DNA of 64,000 bases from Hyphomicrobiales bacterium (GTDB lineage Bacteria; Pseudomonadota; Alphaproteobacteria; Rhizobiales; Rhizobiaceae). The stretch lies in NCBI GenBank assembly GCA_900469475.1, contig UBXG01000006.1:224820-288819 (forward strand), written 5' to 3'. Positions within the stretch are counted from its first letter, which is position 1, and each line of letters opens with the position of its first letter. Position numbers and translations under genes: made by a program. Shown here piece by piece: positions 43,863 to 52,250 of the stretch. The notes beneath the pieces are model-generated. The model was not told the DNA's origin. It was given only the letters and a program-made list of their open reading frames with translations, and did not search any database.

Positions 43863-45146
43863 TTAGACTCTGGCGCCGACGAAATGCGCGGCCTGGGCGC
43901 CCGCCTCGTACCACATTTCCTTTGCCGCCCTGAAGCTCGGCTCGACGATATCGGTCACCGGCAGCGGCAGATCGGCCTCGGAAATCTGCCCGAGAATATG
44001 GCTGGCAAGCACCTTGCCGAACACCGTGCCCGGCGCGATACCGCGGCCATTATAGCCGGAGAAGCCGACGACATTCTGATCCAGCTTGTGGAAACGGGGC
44101 AGCGCATTGTCGGTCATGCCGATCTTGCCATACCATTCGCATTCGAACGGAATGTCGCCGAGCTGCGGAAAGAGCTTTTTGATCGACCGCCGAGCCCAGT
44201 TCTTGTGAATGGCAAGACCGGTGTTGCGCAGCGCACCGACGCTGCCGAAAACGAGCCGGCCGGCCTGATCCATGCGGAAGGACGACAGCACTTCTTTCGT
44301 ATCCCAAGCCCCCTCGCGCCCGGGCAGCACGGATTTGCGCAAGTTGTCGCCGAGGGGGACGGTGGCGAAATTGAAATAGGGCAGATGCACCTGTTCGTTC
44401 CGAACCTTTTCCCACGGGCCGGTGCTGTAAGCGTCCGTGGCCACCACGATCCAGTCGGCGCTGACCTTGCCGCCATCGGTCGAAACCACCCATTTCGCAC
44501 CACTTCTTTCCGTCGATGTCACGCGGCTGCCGGTGTGAATGGTAACGCCGGCTTTGACCACGGCATGGGCAAGGCCGCGCACATAGGCAAGCGGCTGCAG
44601 CGTGCCGGCGCGCATGTCGAGGAGTGCCCCCGCATAGGCCGAACTGCCGACGCGGCGCTCCGTCTCCCGCGCATCCAGCACGGTGACCGGCGCACCGCGC
44701 TTTCCCCATTGCCGGGCGCGCTCCTCGATTTCCTTCAAACCCTCCGACCCGACGGCGCAATGCAGCGTACCGTTGCGCTCAAGCTCGCAGGCGATGCCGT
44801 GCTTGTCGATCAGCTCCATGACCAGCTTCGGCCCATTGCCGAGCAGATCGAGCAGCCGCTCGCCGTGAACGGCACCGAGTTCGCCCGGCAAATCGTCCGG
44901 CATCACCCACATGCCGGCATTGATGAGGCCGACATTGCGCCCCGCCCCGCCAAAGCCGATTTCATTGGCTTCCAGCAGCACGACATTCGTGCCGGCTTCC
45001 GCCAGATGCAGCGCCGTCGAAAGACCGGTATAGCCGCCGCCGACTACCACGACATCGGCGGAGACATCGCCGGAAAGTGGCTTCGTTGATGGCGGAAGCG
45101 GGGCGGTCTTTTCCCAAAGACCGTGGGAGCGCGGGTCATTCAGCAT
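43863..45146 (-). CDS. amaA: FAD-dependent oxidoreductase, AmaA-like L-pipecolate oxidase
   Basis: A 427-residue DAO-family flavoprotein starting MLNDPRSHGLWEKTAPLPPS. The FAD-binding loop VVVVGGGYTGLSTALHLAEA is at residues 33-52, and the C-terminal KIGMTDNALPRFHKLD and FSGYNGRGIAPGTVFG match the family. AmaA oxidises L-pipecolate to delta1-piperideine-6-carboxylate. Relatives also oxidise gamma-glutamylputrescine or other secondary amines, so the substrate rests on the linked amaB-like gene 40 bp downstream. Confidence 0.8.
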   Translation of the reverse strand: MLNDPRSHGLWEKTAPLPPSTKPLSGDVSADVVVVGGGYTGLSTALHLAEAGTNVVLLEANEIGFGGAGRNVGLINAGMWVMPDDLPGELGAVHGERLLDLLGNGPKLVMELIDKHGIACELERNGTLHCAVGSEGLKEIEERARQWGKRGAPVTVLDARETERRVGSSAYAGALLDMRAGTLQPLAYVRGLAHAVVKAGVTIHTGSRVTSTERSGAKWVVSTDGGKVSADWIVVATDAYSTGPWEKVRNEQVHLPYFNFATVPLGDNLRKSVLPGREGAWDTKEVLSSFRMDQAGRLVFGSVGALRNTGLAIHKNWARRSIKKLFPQLGDIPFECEWYGKIGMTDNALPRFHKLDQNVVGFSGYNGRGIAPGTVFGKVLASHILGQISEADLPLPVTDIVEPSFRAAKEMWYEAGAQAAHFVGARV

Positions 45147-45354
45147 GAAATCGGTCCAATCGAGAGAACTAATGGCACCAATCTAGCGCCATGCTCGAAA
45201 TTGCGGAAGCGGCAAGAGCGACATCCGATGGACATGGCATGATGCCAAAAAATCATCGGCTCTGGAGAAAAACTTGCATGGCGGCGGCGCTTTCGACCAT
45301 GATAGAGAAAAAGCCGATCGCCATCGCGGTCGCAGGCAAAAGCAGGACATTCTC

Positions 45355-45591
45355 ATGAAGCCCATTTTCGTTCAGCTCCAATGCGCCCCCGGCAAGACCT
45401 ACGAGGTCGCCGACGCCATCTACCAGACGGAGCTGGTTTCGGAACTGTATTCCACCAGCGGCGACTACGACCTCCTGATGAAGGTCTACATTGCCGAAGA
45501 GCAGGATATCGGCAAATTCATCAACGACCACATCGCCAATATTCCGGGCATCGTCCGCTCGCTGACGACGCTAACCTTCCGAGCGTTTTGA
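45355..45591 (+). CDS. Stand-alone Lrp/AsnC ligand-binding (RAM) domain protein
   Basis: A 78-residue protein equal to the effector/oligomerisation domain of Lrp/AsnC regulators: MKPIFVQLQCAPGKTYEVAD, TSGDYDLLMKVYI, IGKFINDHIANIPGIVRSLT. There is no HTH before it: the upstream frame lacks homology, and AGGA sits eight bases before the ATG at 45355. Such small proteins form ring oligomers that can bind amino acids. It is divergent from the amaA-like gene, so a lysine or pipecolate ligand is plausible. Confidence 0.88.
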   Translation: MKPIFVQLQCAPGKTYEVADAIYQTELVSELYSTSGDYDLLMKVYIAEEQDIGKFINDHIANIPGIVRSLTTLTFRAF

Positions 45592-46000
45592 GAGATCCGG
45601 ACCTCGGGTCGCAATACATCGTCTCATTAGAAATTGCCCCTCACCCCAGCCCTCTCACCGTTTTGACGGGGAGAGGGAGTTCATCGAGTTTTGTGGGCGA
45701 AACAAAAGGCACGCAGCAAACACCGAAGTAGTCCCCTCTCCCCGCAATGCGGGGAGAGGGTTAGGGTGAGGGGCCGGGCACACTGGTCCGGCATTGTCAT
45801 ATTCACCTGACAATCTTGACCTTTCTGCCGCCTAACGCCTCGCTATTAACCCTCTTGCCCGAAACCGCTCGGCTTTCCGCCTGCGATTAAACCCTTTTTA
45901 ACCGACCCGATGATCTGCTTTGCCGACTGATCAACGGGCGGCGCGCTGCAGCGTCGGATTGCTCGCCATGCGGCGCGGCATAGAGGTCGAGGGTGGATCG
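45592..46000. other. Intergenic region with repeats
   Basis: About 410 bp without a gene. It holds the second REP-like repeat pair (45636-45774), then a region leading to the glycosyltransferase start at 46001. A hairpin-like CTCGCTATTAACC and the A/T step near 45890 may be promoter sequence, but I see no clear boxes. Confidence 0.5.
45636..45774. repeat. REP-like palindromic repeat pair, locus 2
   Basis: Two units in opposite orientation: CCCCTCACCCCAGCCCTCTC with its GC palindrome (45636-45677), then the palindrome CCCCTCTCCCCGC...GCGGGGAGAGGG followed by TTAGGGTGAGGGGC (45733-45774). It follows the stand-alone Lrp-domain gene. Confidence 0.85.
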
Positions 46001-47203
46001 ATGACATCGGCTGTTGCGGATATTCAGGCAAACAAGCACACCGGGCCGCTGATCGTGCATGTCGTGCGCCAGTTCCTGCCGAACAAGGGTGGCCTGGAAG
46101 ACGTCGTTGCCAACCTCTGCCGCCAGCTGGTTTCCCGCGGCTATCGCGTGCGCGTCGTCACCTGCAACAGCCTGTTTTCCGATCCCGGCCGCCACCTGCC
46201 GGAAAGCGAAACGATCGACGGCATCGAAATCGTCCGCATTCCCTGGTTCGGCTCCAGCCGCTATCCGCTGGCACCCAAGGTCTTCCGCCATCTGGCCGAT
46301 GCCGACCTCATTCATGTCCATGCCGTCGACTTCTTCTTCGATGCACTGGCATGGGGCAAGCTCCTGCATGGGCGCCCCATGGTCGCGACCACGCATGGCG
46401 GCTTTTTCCACACGCAGAAATATGCAGCCATCAAGAAGGTCTGGTTCAATACCGCAACGCGGCTGTCCGCGCTCGGCTATGCCTCTCTCATCTGTTGCAG
46501 CCAGTCCGACGCGCGCCTTTTTTCCCAGATCGCCGACAGCCGCGTGCACTTGATCGAAAACGGCGCCGACGTCAGCAAGTTTTCAAATTGCGCTGCGCTG
46601 GAAGCGCGCCGCCGCGTCGTCACCATCGGCCGTTTCTCGATCAACAAGCGGCTCGATCATCTTCTCGACGTCATGAAGGTGCTGGCGGCCCGCCATGACG
46701 ACTGGCACCTCGATATTGTCGGCGCCGAGTCTGATCTCGACCGTGCTACGATGGAAAAGGAAATTGCCGCCCGCAATCTGGCGCGCAATGTCGCTCTGCA
46801 TGTGTCGATCGACGAAGGCTCGATCCGCAACATCATCGCCCGCGCCTCGCTCTTCGCTTCAGCTTCAGAATATGAAGGCTTCGGCCTGGTGGCGATCGAG
46901 GCGATGAGCGCCGGATTGCTGCCAGTACTCAACGTCAACGAGGCCTATAAGGCGATGGCCGAAACCCATCCAGCCCTCATGCTCGCAGATTTCGCGGATC
47001 CCGAAGCGGCCGCCGATGCGCTGACCGAAGCCTTCGAGCGCCTCGAGGCCGACGATCTGAGCCTGCGGCAGGAATTGCTGCGGGACGCCCGCGCCTATGC
47101 ATGGAATGAAGTCGCCCAACGCTACATGGATGTCTATGCCGAGACGCTGACGCCGAGAGGCAAATCGCCTCAGCTTCTGCGCCAGCGCGGCCAGGCCGCA
47201 TAA
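46001..47203 (+). CDS. GT4-family glycosyltransferase
   Basis: A 400-residue GT-B-fold glycosyltransferase. The N-terminal acceptor domain has VVRQFLPNKGGLEDVVANLC; the C-terminal nucleotide-sugar domain has VVTIGRFSINKRLDHLL and SASEYEGFGLVAIEAMSAG, the GT4 E-x7-E region. It probably adds a sugar to a lipid-linked repeat at the inner face of the membrane. Neighbouring GT2 and flippase genes suggest surface-polysaccharide assembly. An earlier in-frame ATG at 45969 is possible but lies before the conserved start. Confidence 0.9.
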   Translation: MTSAVADIQANKHTGPLIVHVVRQFLPNKGGLEDVVANLCRQLVSRGYRVRVVTCNSLFSDPGRHLPESETIDGIEIVRIPWFGSSRYPLAPKVFRHLADADLIHVHAVDFFFDALAWGKLLHGRPMVATTHGGFFHTQKYAAIKKVWFNTATRLSALGYASLICCSQSDARLFSQIADSRVHLIENGADVSKFSNCAALEARRRVVTIGRFSINKRLDHLLDVMKVLAARHDDWHLDIVGAESDLDRATMEKEIAARNLARNVALHVSIDEGSIRNIIARASLFASASEYEGFGLVAIEAMSAGLLPVLNVNEAYKAMAETHPALMLADFADPEAAADALTEAFERLEADDLSLRQELLRDARAYAWNEVAQRYMDVYAETLTPRGKSPQLLRQRGQAA

Positions 47204-48024
47204 CCTTCCAGAATACCCATCAGCCAGGCGCGCTTGTAGCGCGCCGCATCGACGTTGAAACGCGCCAGCGCAGCCAGCCAGCCGGCGACCGGACGAAACA
47301 GCCGGTAGCCGACATAATACAGCGGAAACGCCTGCTTGCGCATCAGAGCGCCGAAGCCGCGCCCATATTTACGGGCTCGCTCAACCTGCCGCGGCCCATA
47401 CTCGCTGGTGACTTGATCGTGGTGGACGATGAGCTCGGGAAAGAACATCGCTTGCCTGCCGGCGGCAAGCGCGCGCAGCAGGAAATCCGCCTCCTCGCCG
47501 CTCTGGAACGGCGATTCCGAACCGACGCCGAGATTCTCGTCGAAGCCGCCGATATCAGCCAATGCGGCGCTGCGCACGAAGATCCCATTGGAATTGCCGC
47601 ACTTCAGGTAGTTCCAGCGCGTCAGCGCTAGCCGCGTCTCGCCTGTCGGGCTGACGGAAGCAAGCCCCTCGGCATCGAGCGTGCGGCCAGTGACGATCGC
47701 AAGCTCGGGATGCACCGAAAACAGCGCCGCGGCCATCGAAAGCGTATCGGCCTCATACCAGCAATCATCGTCGGGAAAGCAGATGTAATCGCCTGCCGCG
47801 ACGGCCATGCCACTATTGCGCGCTCGCGAAAGTCCCTTCGGCGAACGGATGTGACGGATCGCGAAGGAAGGGGAAAAGCTGTCGATCAGCGCCCGCAGCC
47901 GGTCGTCGGCATTCTGATCGACGACGATGACCTCGAAATCCTTATGACTCTGCCCCACCAGCGAATGGAACAGGCGCTCCAGCTGATCGAACCGATCGAT
48001 CGTGCAGACGATGAGGCTGAACAA
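47170..48024 (-). CDS. GT2-family glycosyltransferase (TTG start)
   Basis: A 284-residue GT-A-fold enzyme whose conserved N-terminus FSLIVCTIDRFDQLERLFHS begins at a TTG at 48024 with GGAGG six bases upstream; a TTG at 48057 lacks such a site. DYICFPDDDCW is the DxD-type metal motif, and GIFVRSAALADIGGFDENLG with GEEADFLLRALAAG are standard GT2 acceptor-side blocks. It converges with the GT4 gene, their 3' ends overlapping by 34 bp. It probably works in the same surface polysaccharide pathway. Confidence 0.87.
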   Translation of the reverse strand: MFSLIVCTIDRFDQLERLFHSLVGQSHKDFEVIVVDQNADDRLRALIDSFSPSFAIRHIRSPKGLSRARNSGMAVAAGDYICFPDDDCWYEADTLSMAAALFSVHPELAIVTGRTLDAEGLASVSPTGETRLALTRWNYLKCGNSNGIFVRSAALADIGGFDENLGVGSESPFQSGEEADFLLRALAAGRQAMFFPELIVHHDQVTSEYGPRQVERARKYGRGFGALMRKQAFPLYYVGYRLFRPVAGWLAALARFNVDAARYKRAWLMGILEGYAAWPRWRRS

Positions 48025-48211
48025 TGAAACCCTCCGCGCAAGCCGTGGAGCGGCCAATATCAGAGAGAAAGAATATTAGCCGAAGTAAAAAACGAACTTA
48101 TGGCAGCATTAAACCCTAAATATTAAGGCATATGAAATAGAGCTGACGCTATCTCCACGAAGAGCCGGATATGTGTATAGGTTCCGGCAATTTGAGGAAC
48201 GGTCAGTCTTC

Positions 48212-49726
48212 ATGACGAAGAGCATAATGGCAAATTCGGTTTTGAACGCCGCGGCGGGATTGACCCTGCTTGCGACCGGCTTTGCCTGTTCGATCATCGC
48301 GGCGCGTCTGCTTGGCCCGGAGGCCAACGGCATCATCGCCTTCTCCCTATGGCTGACGACAACAGGCGCGCTCGTCGCCGAGCTCGGGGCCGGCGTTACC
48401 CTGCTGCGCGTCCTGCCGCAGCTGAAGGGAAACGGCTATTCGACGGAAGAGCGGCTGGGTTTTGCCGCTTACCTTCTGCAGCCGACGATTCTCGCAACCG
48501 TCATCCTGCTCGCCGGCTATGTCGCCTATTATTGGGATACGGAGCGTTTGCACTGGGCGGGCGATGCATCTGAAGTCATTGCCATAACAGGCGTCTTCTT
48601 CGTTCTTCAGTCTCTTGGCGCCTATAGCAAAAACTATCTGATCGGCGAACAGCGGGTCAGCGCGTTCCTGCGCATCACCTTGATAAGCTCGGCGCTGCAG
48701 CTGATTACCGTCCTTGCGGGAGCGATCTTCTTTGGCGTCAGCGGCGCACTTGCCGGCTATGCGATCGGCCAGCTGCCGATGTTCATCGCGACACTCAGAA
48801 TCGCGATTGCCCGCAAGAACAGCTGCGGTGTCGGCCTTTCCGCTCTCGCCAGTTCGTCGCTCATTCTCTCGATCGAACTCATCAACAGCTCGATCTTCCT
48901 CAACCGCATCGAGCTTTTGTTCCTGCAGCGTTACTGGGGCATCGAAGCGGTCGGCTTTTACGCCGTCGGCCTGTCGCTCGCCAACCTGGCGCTGCAGCTG
49001 CCGGTGCAGTTGAGCGGTAGCCTCTTGCCCTATTATTCCGAGCAGATGCACGCGAGGGAATCGGACAAGCTGCCGGTCGAGGTCTTCGCCGGCGTGGCGC
49101 GCAGCATTGCCTATATCACCCTGCCGATGAGTTTCGGTCTGGCAGCCATCTCGCCGGAACTTGTCGTAACGATCTTCGGCCCGGCCTTTGCGCCGAGCGG
49201 CGGCATGGTGGCGCTGCTGTCCCTGACTGCCGTGCCCTACGTCTTCATGCAGATCTGCACGCAATATCTCTATTCGCTGGATCGCGTGCGCGAACGCACC
49301 GTCATCGGCGTCGTCGCCAGCTTCGTCATGGTCGTCGGCTGCGCAGTCGCCGTGCCCTTCTACGGAGGCGAGGGTGCCGCGCTTGTTCGCCTGCTCACCT
49401 TTGTCGCCCTGTGCCTGATGACGGTACGTCGCATGGAATTCGAAGGATCGACGCACGGTATGCTCATCAACCTTGCAAAAGTCACGGTTGCTGCCATTGT
49501 GTGCGCGGTTGCAGCCTATGGTTTCGTTCAGGCGCTGACCGGTGTCGCAGGCCTCGTAGGCGCCATCATCGCCGGCGCGCTGGCCTATGGCATTGCGCTC
49601 AGACTGCTGAAAGCCGTTCCAGCCGAAGATATCGACGTCATGCAGAAGATCGCGATGCGATTGCCTGCACACATAAATCCGATTGCCACTCAGGCTCTGG
49701 CTCTATTAGCGCCGCGCCGAATGTGA
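48212..49726 (+). CDS. Wzx-type polysaccharide/oligosaccharide flippase
   Basis: A 504-residue MOP-superfamily membrane protein with about 12-14 helices, opening NSVLNAAAGLTLLATGFACS and AARLLGPEANGIIAFSLW, with SLLPYYSEQMHARESDKLPV in the middle. These proteins flip undecaprenyl-linked oligosaccharides from the cytoplasmic to the periplasmic face. The ATG at 48212 is followed ten bases after its stop by a tandem hydrolase gene, forming an operon. The upstream GT2 is divergent, about 190 bp away. Confidence 0.87.
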   Translation: MTKSIMANSVLNAAAGLTLLATGFACSIIAARLLGPEANGIIAFSLWLTTTGALVAELGAGVTLLRVLPQLKGNGYSTEERLGFAAYLLQPTILATVILLAGYVAYYWDTERLHWAGDASEVIAITGVFFVLQSLGAYSKNYLIGEQRVSAFLRITLISSALQLITVLAGAIFFGVSGALAGYAIGQLPMFIATLRIAIARKNSCGVGLSALASSSLILSIELINSSIFLNRIELLFLQRYWGIEAVGFYAVGLSLANLALQLPVQLSGSLLPYYSEQMHARESDKLPVEVFAGVARSIAYITLPMSFGLAAISPELVVTIFGPAFAPSGGMVALLSLTAVPYVFMQICTQYLYSLDRVRERTVIGVVASFVMVVGCAVAVPFYGGEGAALVRLLTFVALCLMTVRRMEFEGSTHGMLINLAKVTVAAIVCAVAAYGFVQALTGVAGLVGAIIAGALAYGIALRLLKAVPAEDIDVMQKIAMRLPAHINPIATQALALLAPRRM

Positions 49727-49736
49727 GGAGACTAGC

Positions 49737-51518
49737 ATGGCTGGTTGGGGAGCCGCCGAAAAGCAGGGCAAGCAAGGGCAGACAAGATCCGCAGCCATCC
49801 CGGTAACCTTCGCCGGCACGGTCGGCTTGTTTACATCAGCCGTCACACCCTCGCGCGGTAGCGCTGTCTTGTTTCTCAGCCCCTGGGGTTTCGAGGAGAT
49901 GTGCGTCCGCAAGTTCTGGCGGATTCTGGCTGAGGATCTGGCCGATATCGGCATATCGAGCCTTCGCTTCGATTACGCCGGCACGGGCGATGCGCTTGAT
50001 CTGACCGATGAAGGCAAAGGTCTGGAGCCGTGGCATGAAACCGCTCTCGCGGCAGCAGCAAAGCTGAAGGCGCTTTCCGGCTGCGAGCGGCTGATCCTCG
50101 TCAGCCAAGGGCTTGGCGGAACCATCGCCGCCGCTCTCGCCGAGCGGCTTGACGGCATCGCCTTTCTTGCACCCGTCGTCTCAGGTCGCGCCTATCTTCG
50201 CGAACTGACCGTCTGGTCGAAGATGATCGATGAGAGCATGGGGCTTGCCGAAGCGCAGCGCCAGACGGAGGGCGTCACCGTCGCAAGCCTCCGGATGCCC
50301 GATAGCGCCGCCGATGCAGTGAAGAAGCTGAACCTCATGACACTGGATCGGCTCGCGACGCCGAATTGCCTGGTGCTGACGCGCCCGGGCCGCCCCGGAG
50401 ACTCCGACTTCGCGCACCATCTCGAAACGCTCGGCCCCAAGGTCACGCAGACTTCCTACGAAGGTTACGACGATCTCGTCTCGAACCCGACCATCGCCAC
50501 CATGCCGACCGAAACCGGCAGAAAAATAGTCGAATGGGTGCAGTCGGTCGCCGCCAAAACCGGCGAGGCCGCATCGACCGAACTTACGCCGCCCGTCGCG
50601 GAACCTCTCATCGGCGAAGGCTTTCGCGAAACGCCGCTGCGTTTCGGCGCGGACAACCGCCTGTTCGGCATTCTCTGCGAGCCCGAAGGTGCGCGCACCG
50701 GCGCGACCGCGCTGCTCCTGACGACGGCCTATGACAGGCACGCCGGCTGGGGTCGTATGTCGGTCACCATGGCGCGCGCGCTTGCCCGCGACGGCATTGC
50801 CTCGCTGCGTTTCGATACGGCCAATGTCGGCGACAGCCCGCCGCTTTCCGGCGCCCCCGAGCAGGTGCTCTATTCCCGCGAACAGCATCTCGATGTCGCC
50901 GAGGCACTGGACCTGCTGGAGAGGCGGGCTCTACTGCCGACCTATGTGGTCGGGCGTTGCAGCGGCGGCTATCTCGCCTTTCAGGCAGCATTGCGCGATA
51001 CGCGCTGCCGCGGCCTCATCACGGTCAATCCCTACAGCTTCCATTGGGACGAGAGCCGATCGGTCGATGAAGCCCTGCGCTTTGCTCCCCGATCGCTGGA
51101 AACCTATGGGCGCAAACTCCTGCAGATGGAAACGCTGAAGCGGCTCTTCGGCGGCCAAGTCGATGCAAGGAGCGCCATATGCAACATGGCGACCGGGCTC
51201 GGTCGGCGGGCGATACGAACGGTACGCCACCTGCTCGGTGCGTTCCCAATCTTCGCTGCGGCTCAAGGACCTGTGCTGGGTGGTTTCCGCACGCTTGCCA
51301 AGCGTGGCGTCGATATGTCCCTGATCTACAGCGCCCACGATATCGGGCTCGATCATCTGCATGACGAGTTCGGCGAGAACGGTGTCGGATTAAAGCATTT
51401 TCCGGACATACGCCTCACCATCATTCCCGAAGCCGATCACAATCTGACCCCGCCCTATGCGCGCAAGGTCTATTTGCGAGAGGTCCGGGAGATGGGTTTG
51501 CGGCTCGCCAACCGATGA
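49737..51518 (+). CDS. Tandem alpha/beta hydrolase fusion in a polysaccharide locus
   Basis: A 593-residue protein made of two alpha/beta-hydrolase domains (about 20-275 and 295-590). In the first, the elbow reads LVSQGLGG (123-128), with Gly where the nucleophile should be. In the second it reads VGRCSGGYLAF, with Cys408 as the apparent nucleophile and a late His in PEADHNLTPPYAR. It resembles the serine-aminopeptidase-like hydrolases found beside exopolysaccharide clusters. It starts ten bases after the flippase, so may act on acyl decorations of the polymer; that is inference. Confidence 0.83.
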   Translation: MAGWGAAEKQGKQGQTRSAAIPVTFAGTVGLFTSAVTPSRGSAVLFLSPWGFEEMCVRKFWRILAEDLADIGISSLRFDYAGTGDALDLTDEGKGLEPWHETALAAAAKLKALSGCERLILVSQGLGGTIAAALAERLDGIAFLAPVVSGRAYLRELTVWSKMIDESMGLAEAQRQTEGVTVASLRMPDSAADAVKKLNLMTLDRLATPNCLVLTRPGRPGDSDFAHHLETLGPKVTQTSYEGYDDLVSNPTIATMPTETGRKIVEWVQSVAAKTGEAASTELTPPVAEPLIGEGFRETPLRFGADNRLFGILCEPEGARTGATALLLTTAYDRHAGWGRMSVTMARALARDGIASLRFDTANVGDSPPLSGAPEQVLYSREQHLDVAEALDLLERRALLPTYVVGRCSGGYLAFQAALRDTRCRGLITVNPYSFHWDESRSVDEALRFAPRSLETYGRKLLQMETLKRLFGGQVDARSAICNMATGLGRRAIRTVRHLLGAFPIFAAAQGPVLGGFRTLAKRGVDMSLIYSAHDIGLDHLHDEFGENGVGLKHFPDIRLTIIPEADHNLTPPYARKVYLREVREMGLRLANR

Positions 51519-51581
51519 CGTACAGGCTGGAAAACCGCCGGAAATGTTCGCCATATCCGACACTTGCTGTATAGTCGCGCC

Positions 51582-52250
51582 ATGAGGCTCCTGATCGTCG
51601 AAGACAACCGCGAACTGGCGTCCTGGCTCGGCAAGGCGCTGCGTCAGGCGCAGTATGTCGTCGATATCGCCTATGATGGCGAAGATGCCGAGCACATGCT
51701 GAAAGTCGCAGCTTACGCCATCGTCATCCTCGATCTGTCGCTGCCGAAGATGGACGGGCTGACTCTGCTGAAGCGACTGCGCCAGAGCGGCAACAAAGTG
51801 CCGGTCATCATCCTGACCGCCAATGCCAGCCTCGACGGCCGCGTTGCCGGCCTCGACAGCGGCGCCGACGATTATCTGGCGAAACCCTTCGAAATTGCCG
51901 AGCTCGAAGCGCGCATACGCGCGGCGGTCCGCCGCGGCCACGACCGCGCCGCTCCGGAGATCGCCGTCGGTGATCTGGTGTTCGATGGCGGCACTCGGCA
52001 ATTCTCTCTGGCCGGAGAATCCCTGGCGCTGACACCGCGCGAGCACGCGGTGCTCGAACACCTGATCATGAAGGCAGGCACGACCGTTACAAAGGCGACG
52101 CTCTCGGAAAGCGTCTTCGGCTTCGACGATCTCGCCGACACCAGCGCCATCGAGATCTATGTGCATCGCGTCCGCAAGAAGCTCGAAGGCAGCTCCGTGC
52201 AGATCGCGACGCTGCGCGGCCTGGGTTATCTCCTTCGCCATGCGCAATGA
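51582..52250 (+). CDS. OmpR-family response regulator, TctD-like
   Basis: A 222-residue regulator starting MRLLIVEDNRELASWLGKAL. The receiver has phospho-Asp51 in VILDLSLPKMDGLTLL and Lys in DYLAKPFEIAELEARIRA; the output domain has LTPREHAVLEHLIMKAG and SAIEIYVHRVRKKLEG. It overlaps the kinase gene by 11 bp. TctD/TctE systems in other bacteria control tripartite carboxylate uptake; the nearest transporter here is an ABC importer on the opposite strand. Confidence 0.93.
   Translation: MRLLIVEDNRELASWLGKALRQAQYVVDIAYDGEDAEHMLKVAAYAIVILDLSLPKMDGLTLLKRLRQSGNKVPVIILTANASLDGRVAGLDSGADDYLAKPFEIAELEARIRAAVRRGHDRAAPEIAVGDLVFDGGTRQFSLAGESLALTPREHAVLEHLIMKAGTTVTKATLSESVFGFDDLADTSAIEIYVHRVRKKLEGSSVQIATLRGLGYLLRHAQ

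Noticed and set aside
43782..45089. Plus-strand open frame antisense to the FAD oxidase gene
   Set aside because: No recognisable domain; the opposite strand has a clear FAD-binding enzyme.
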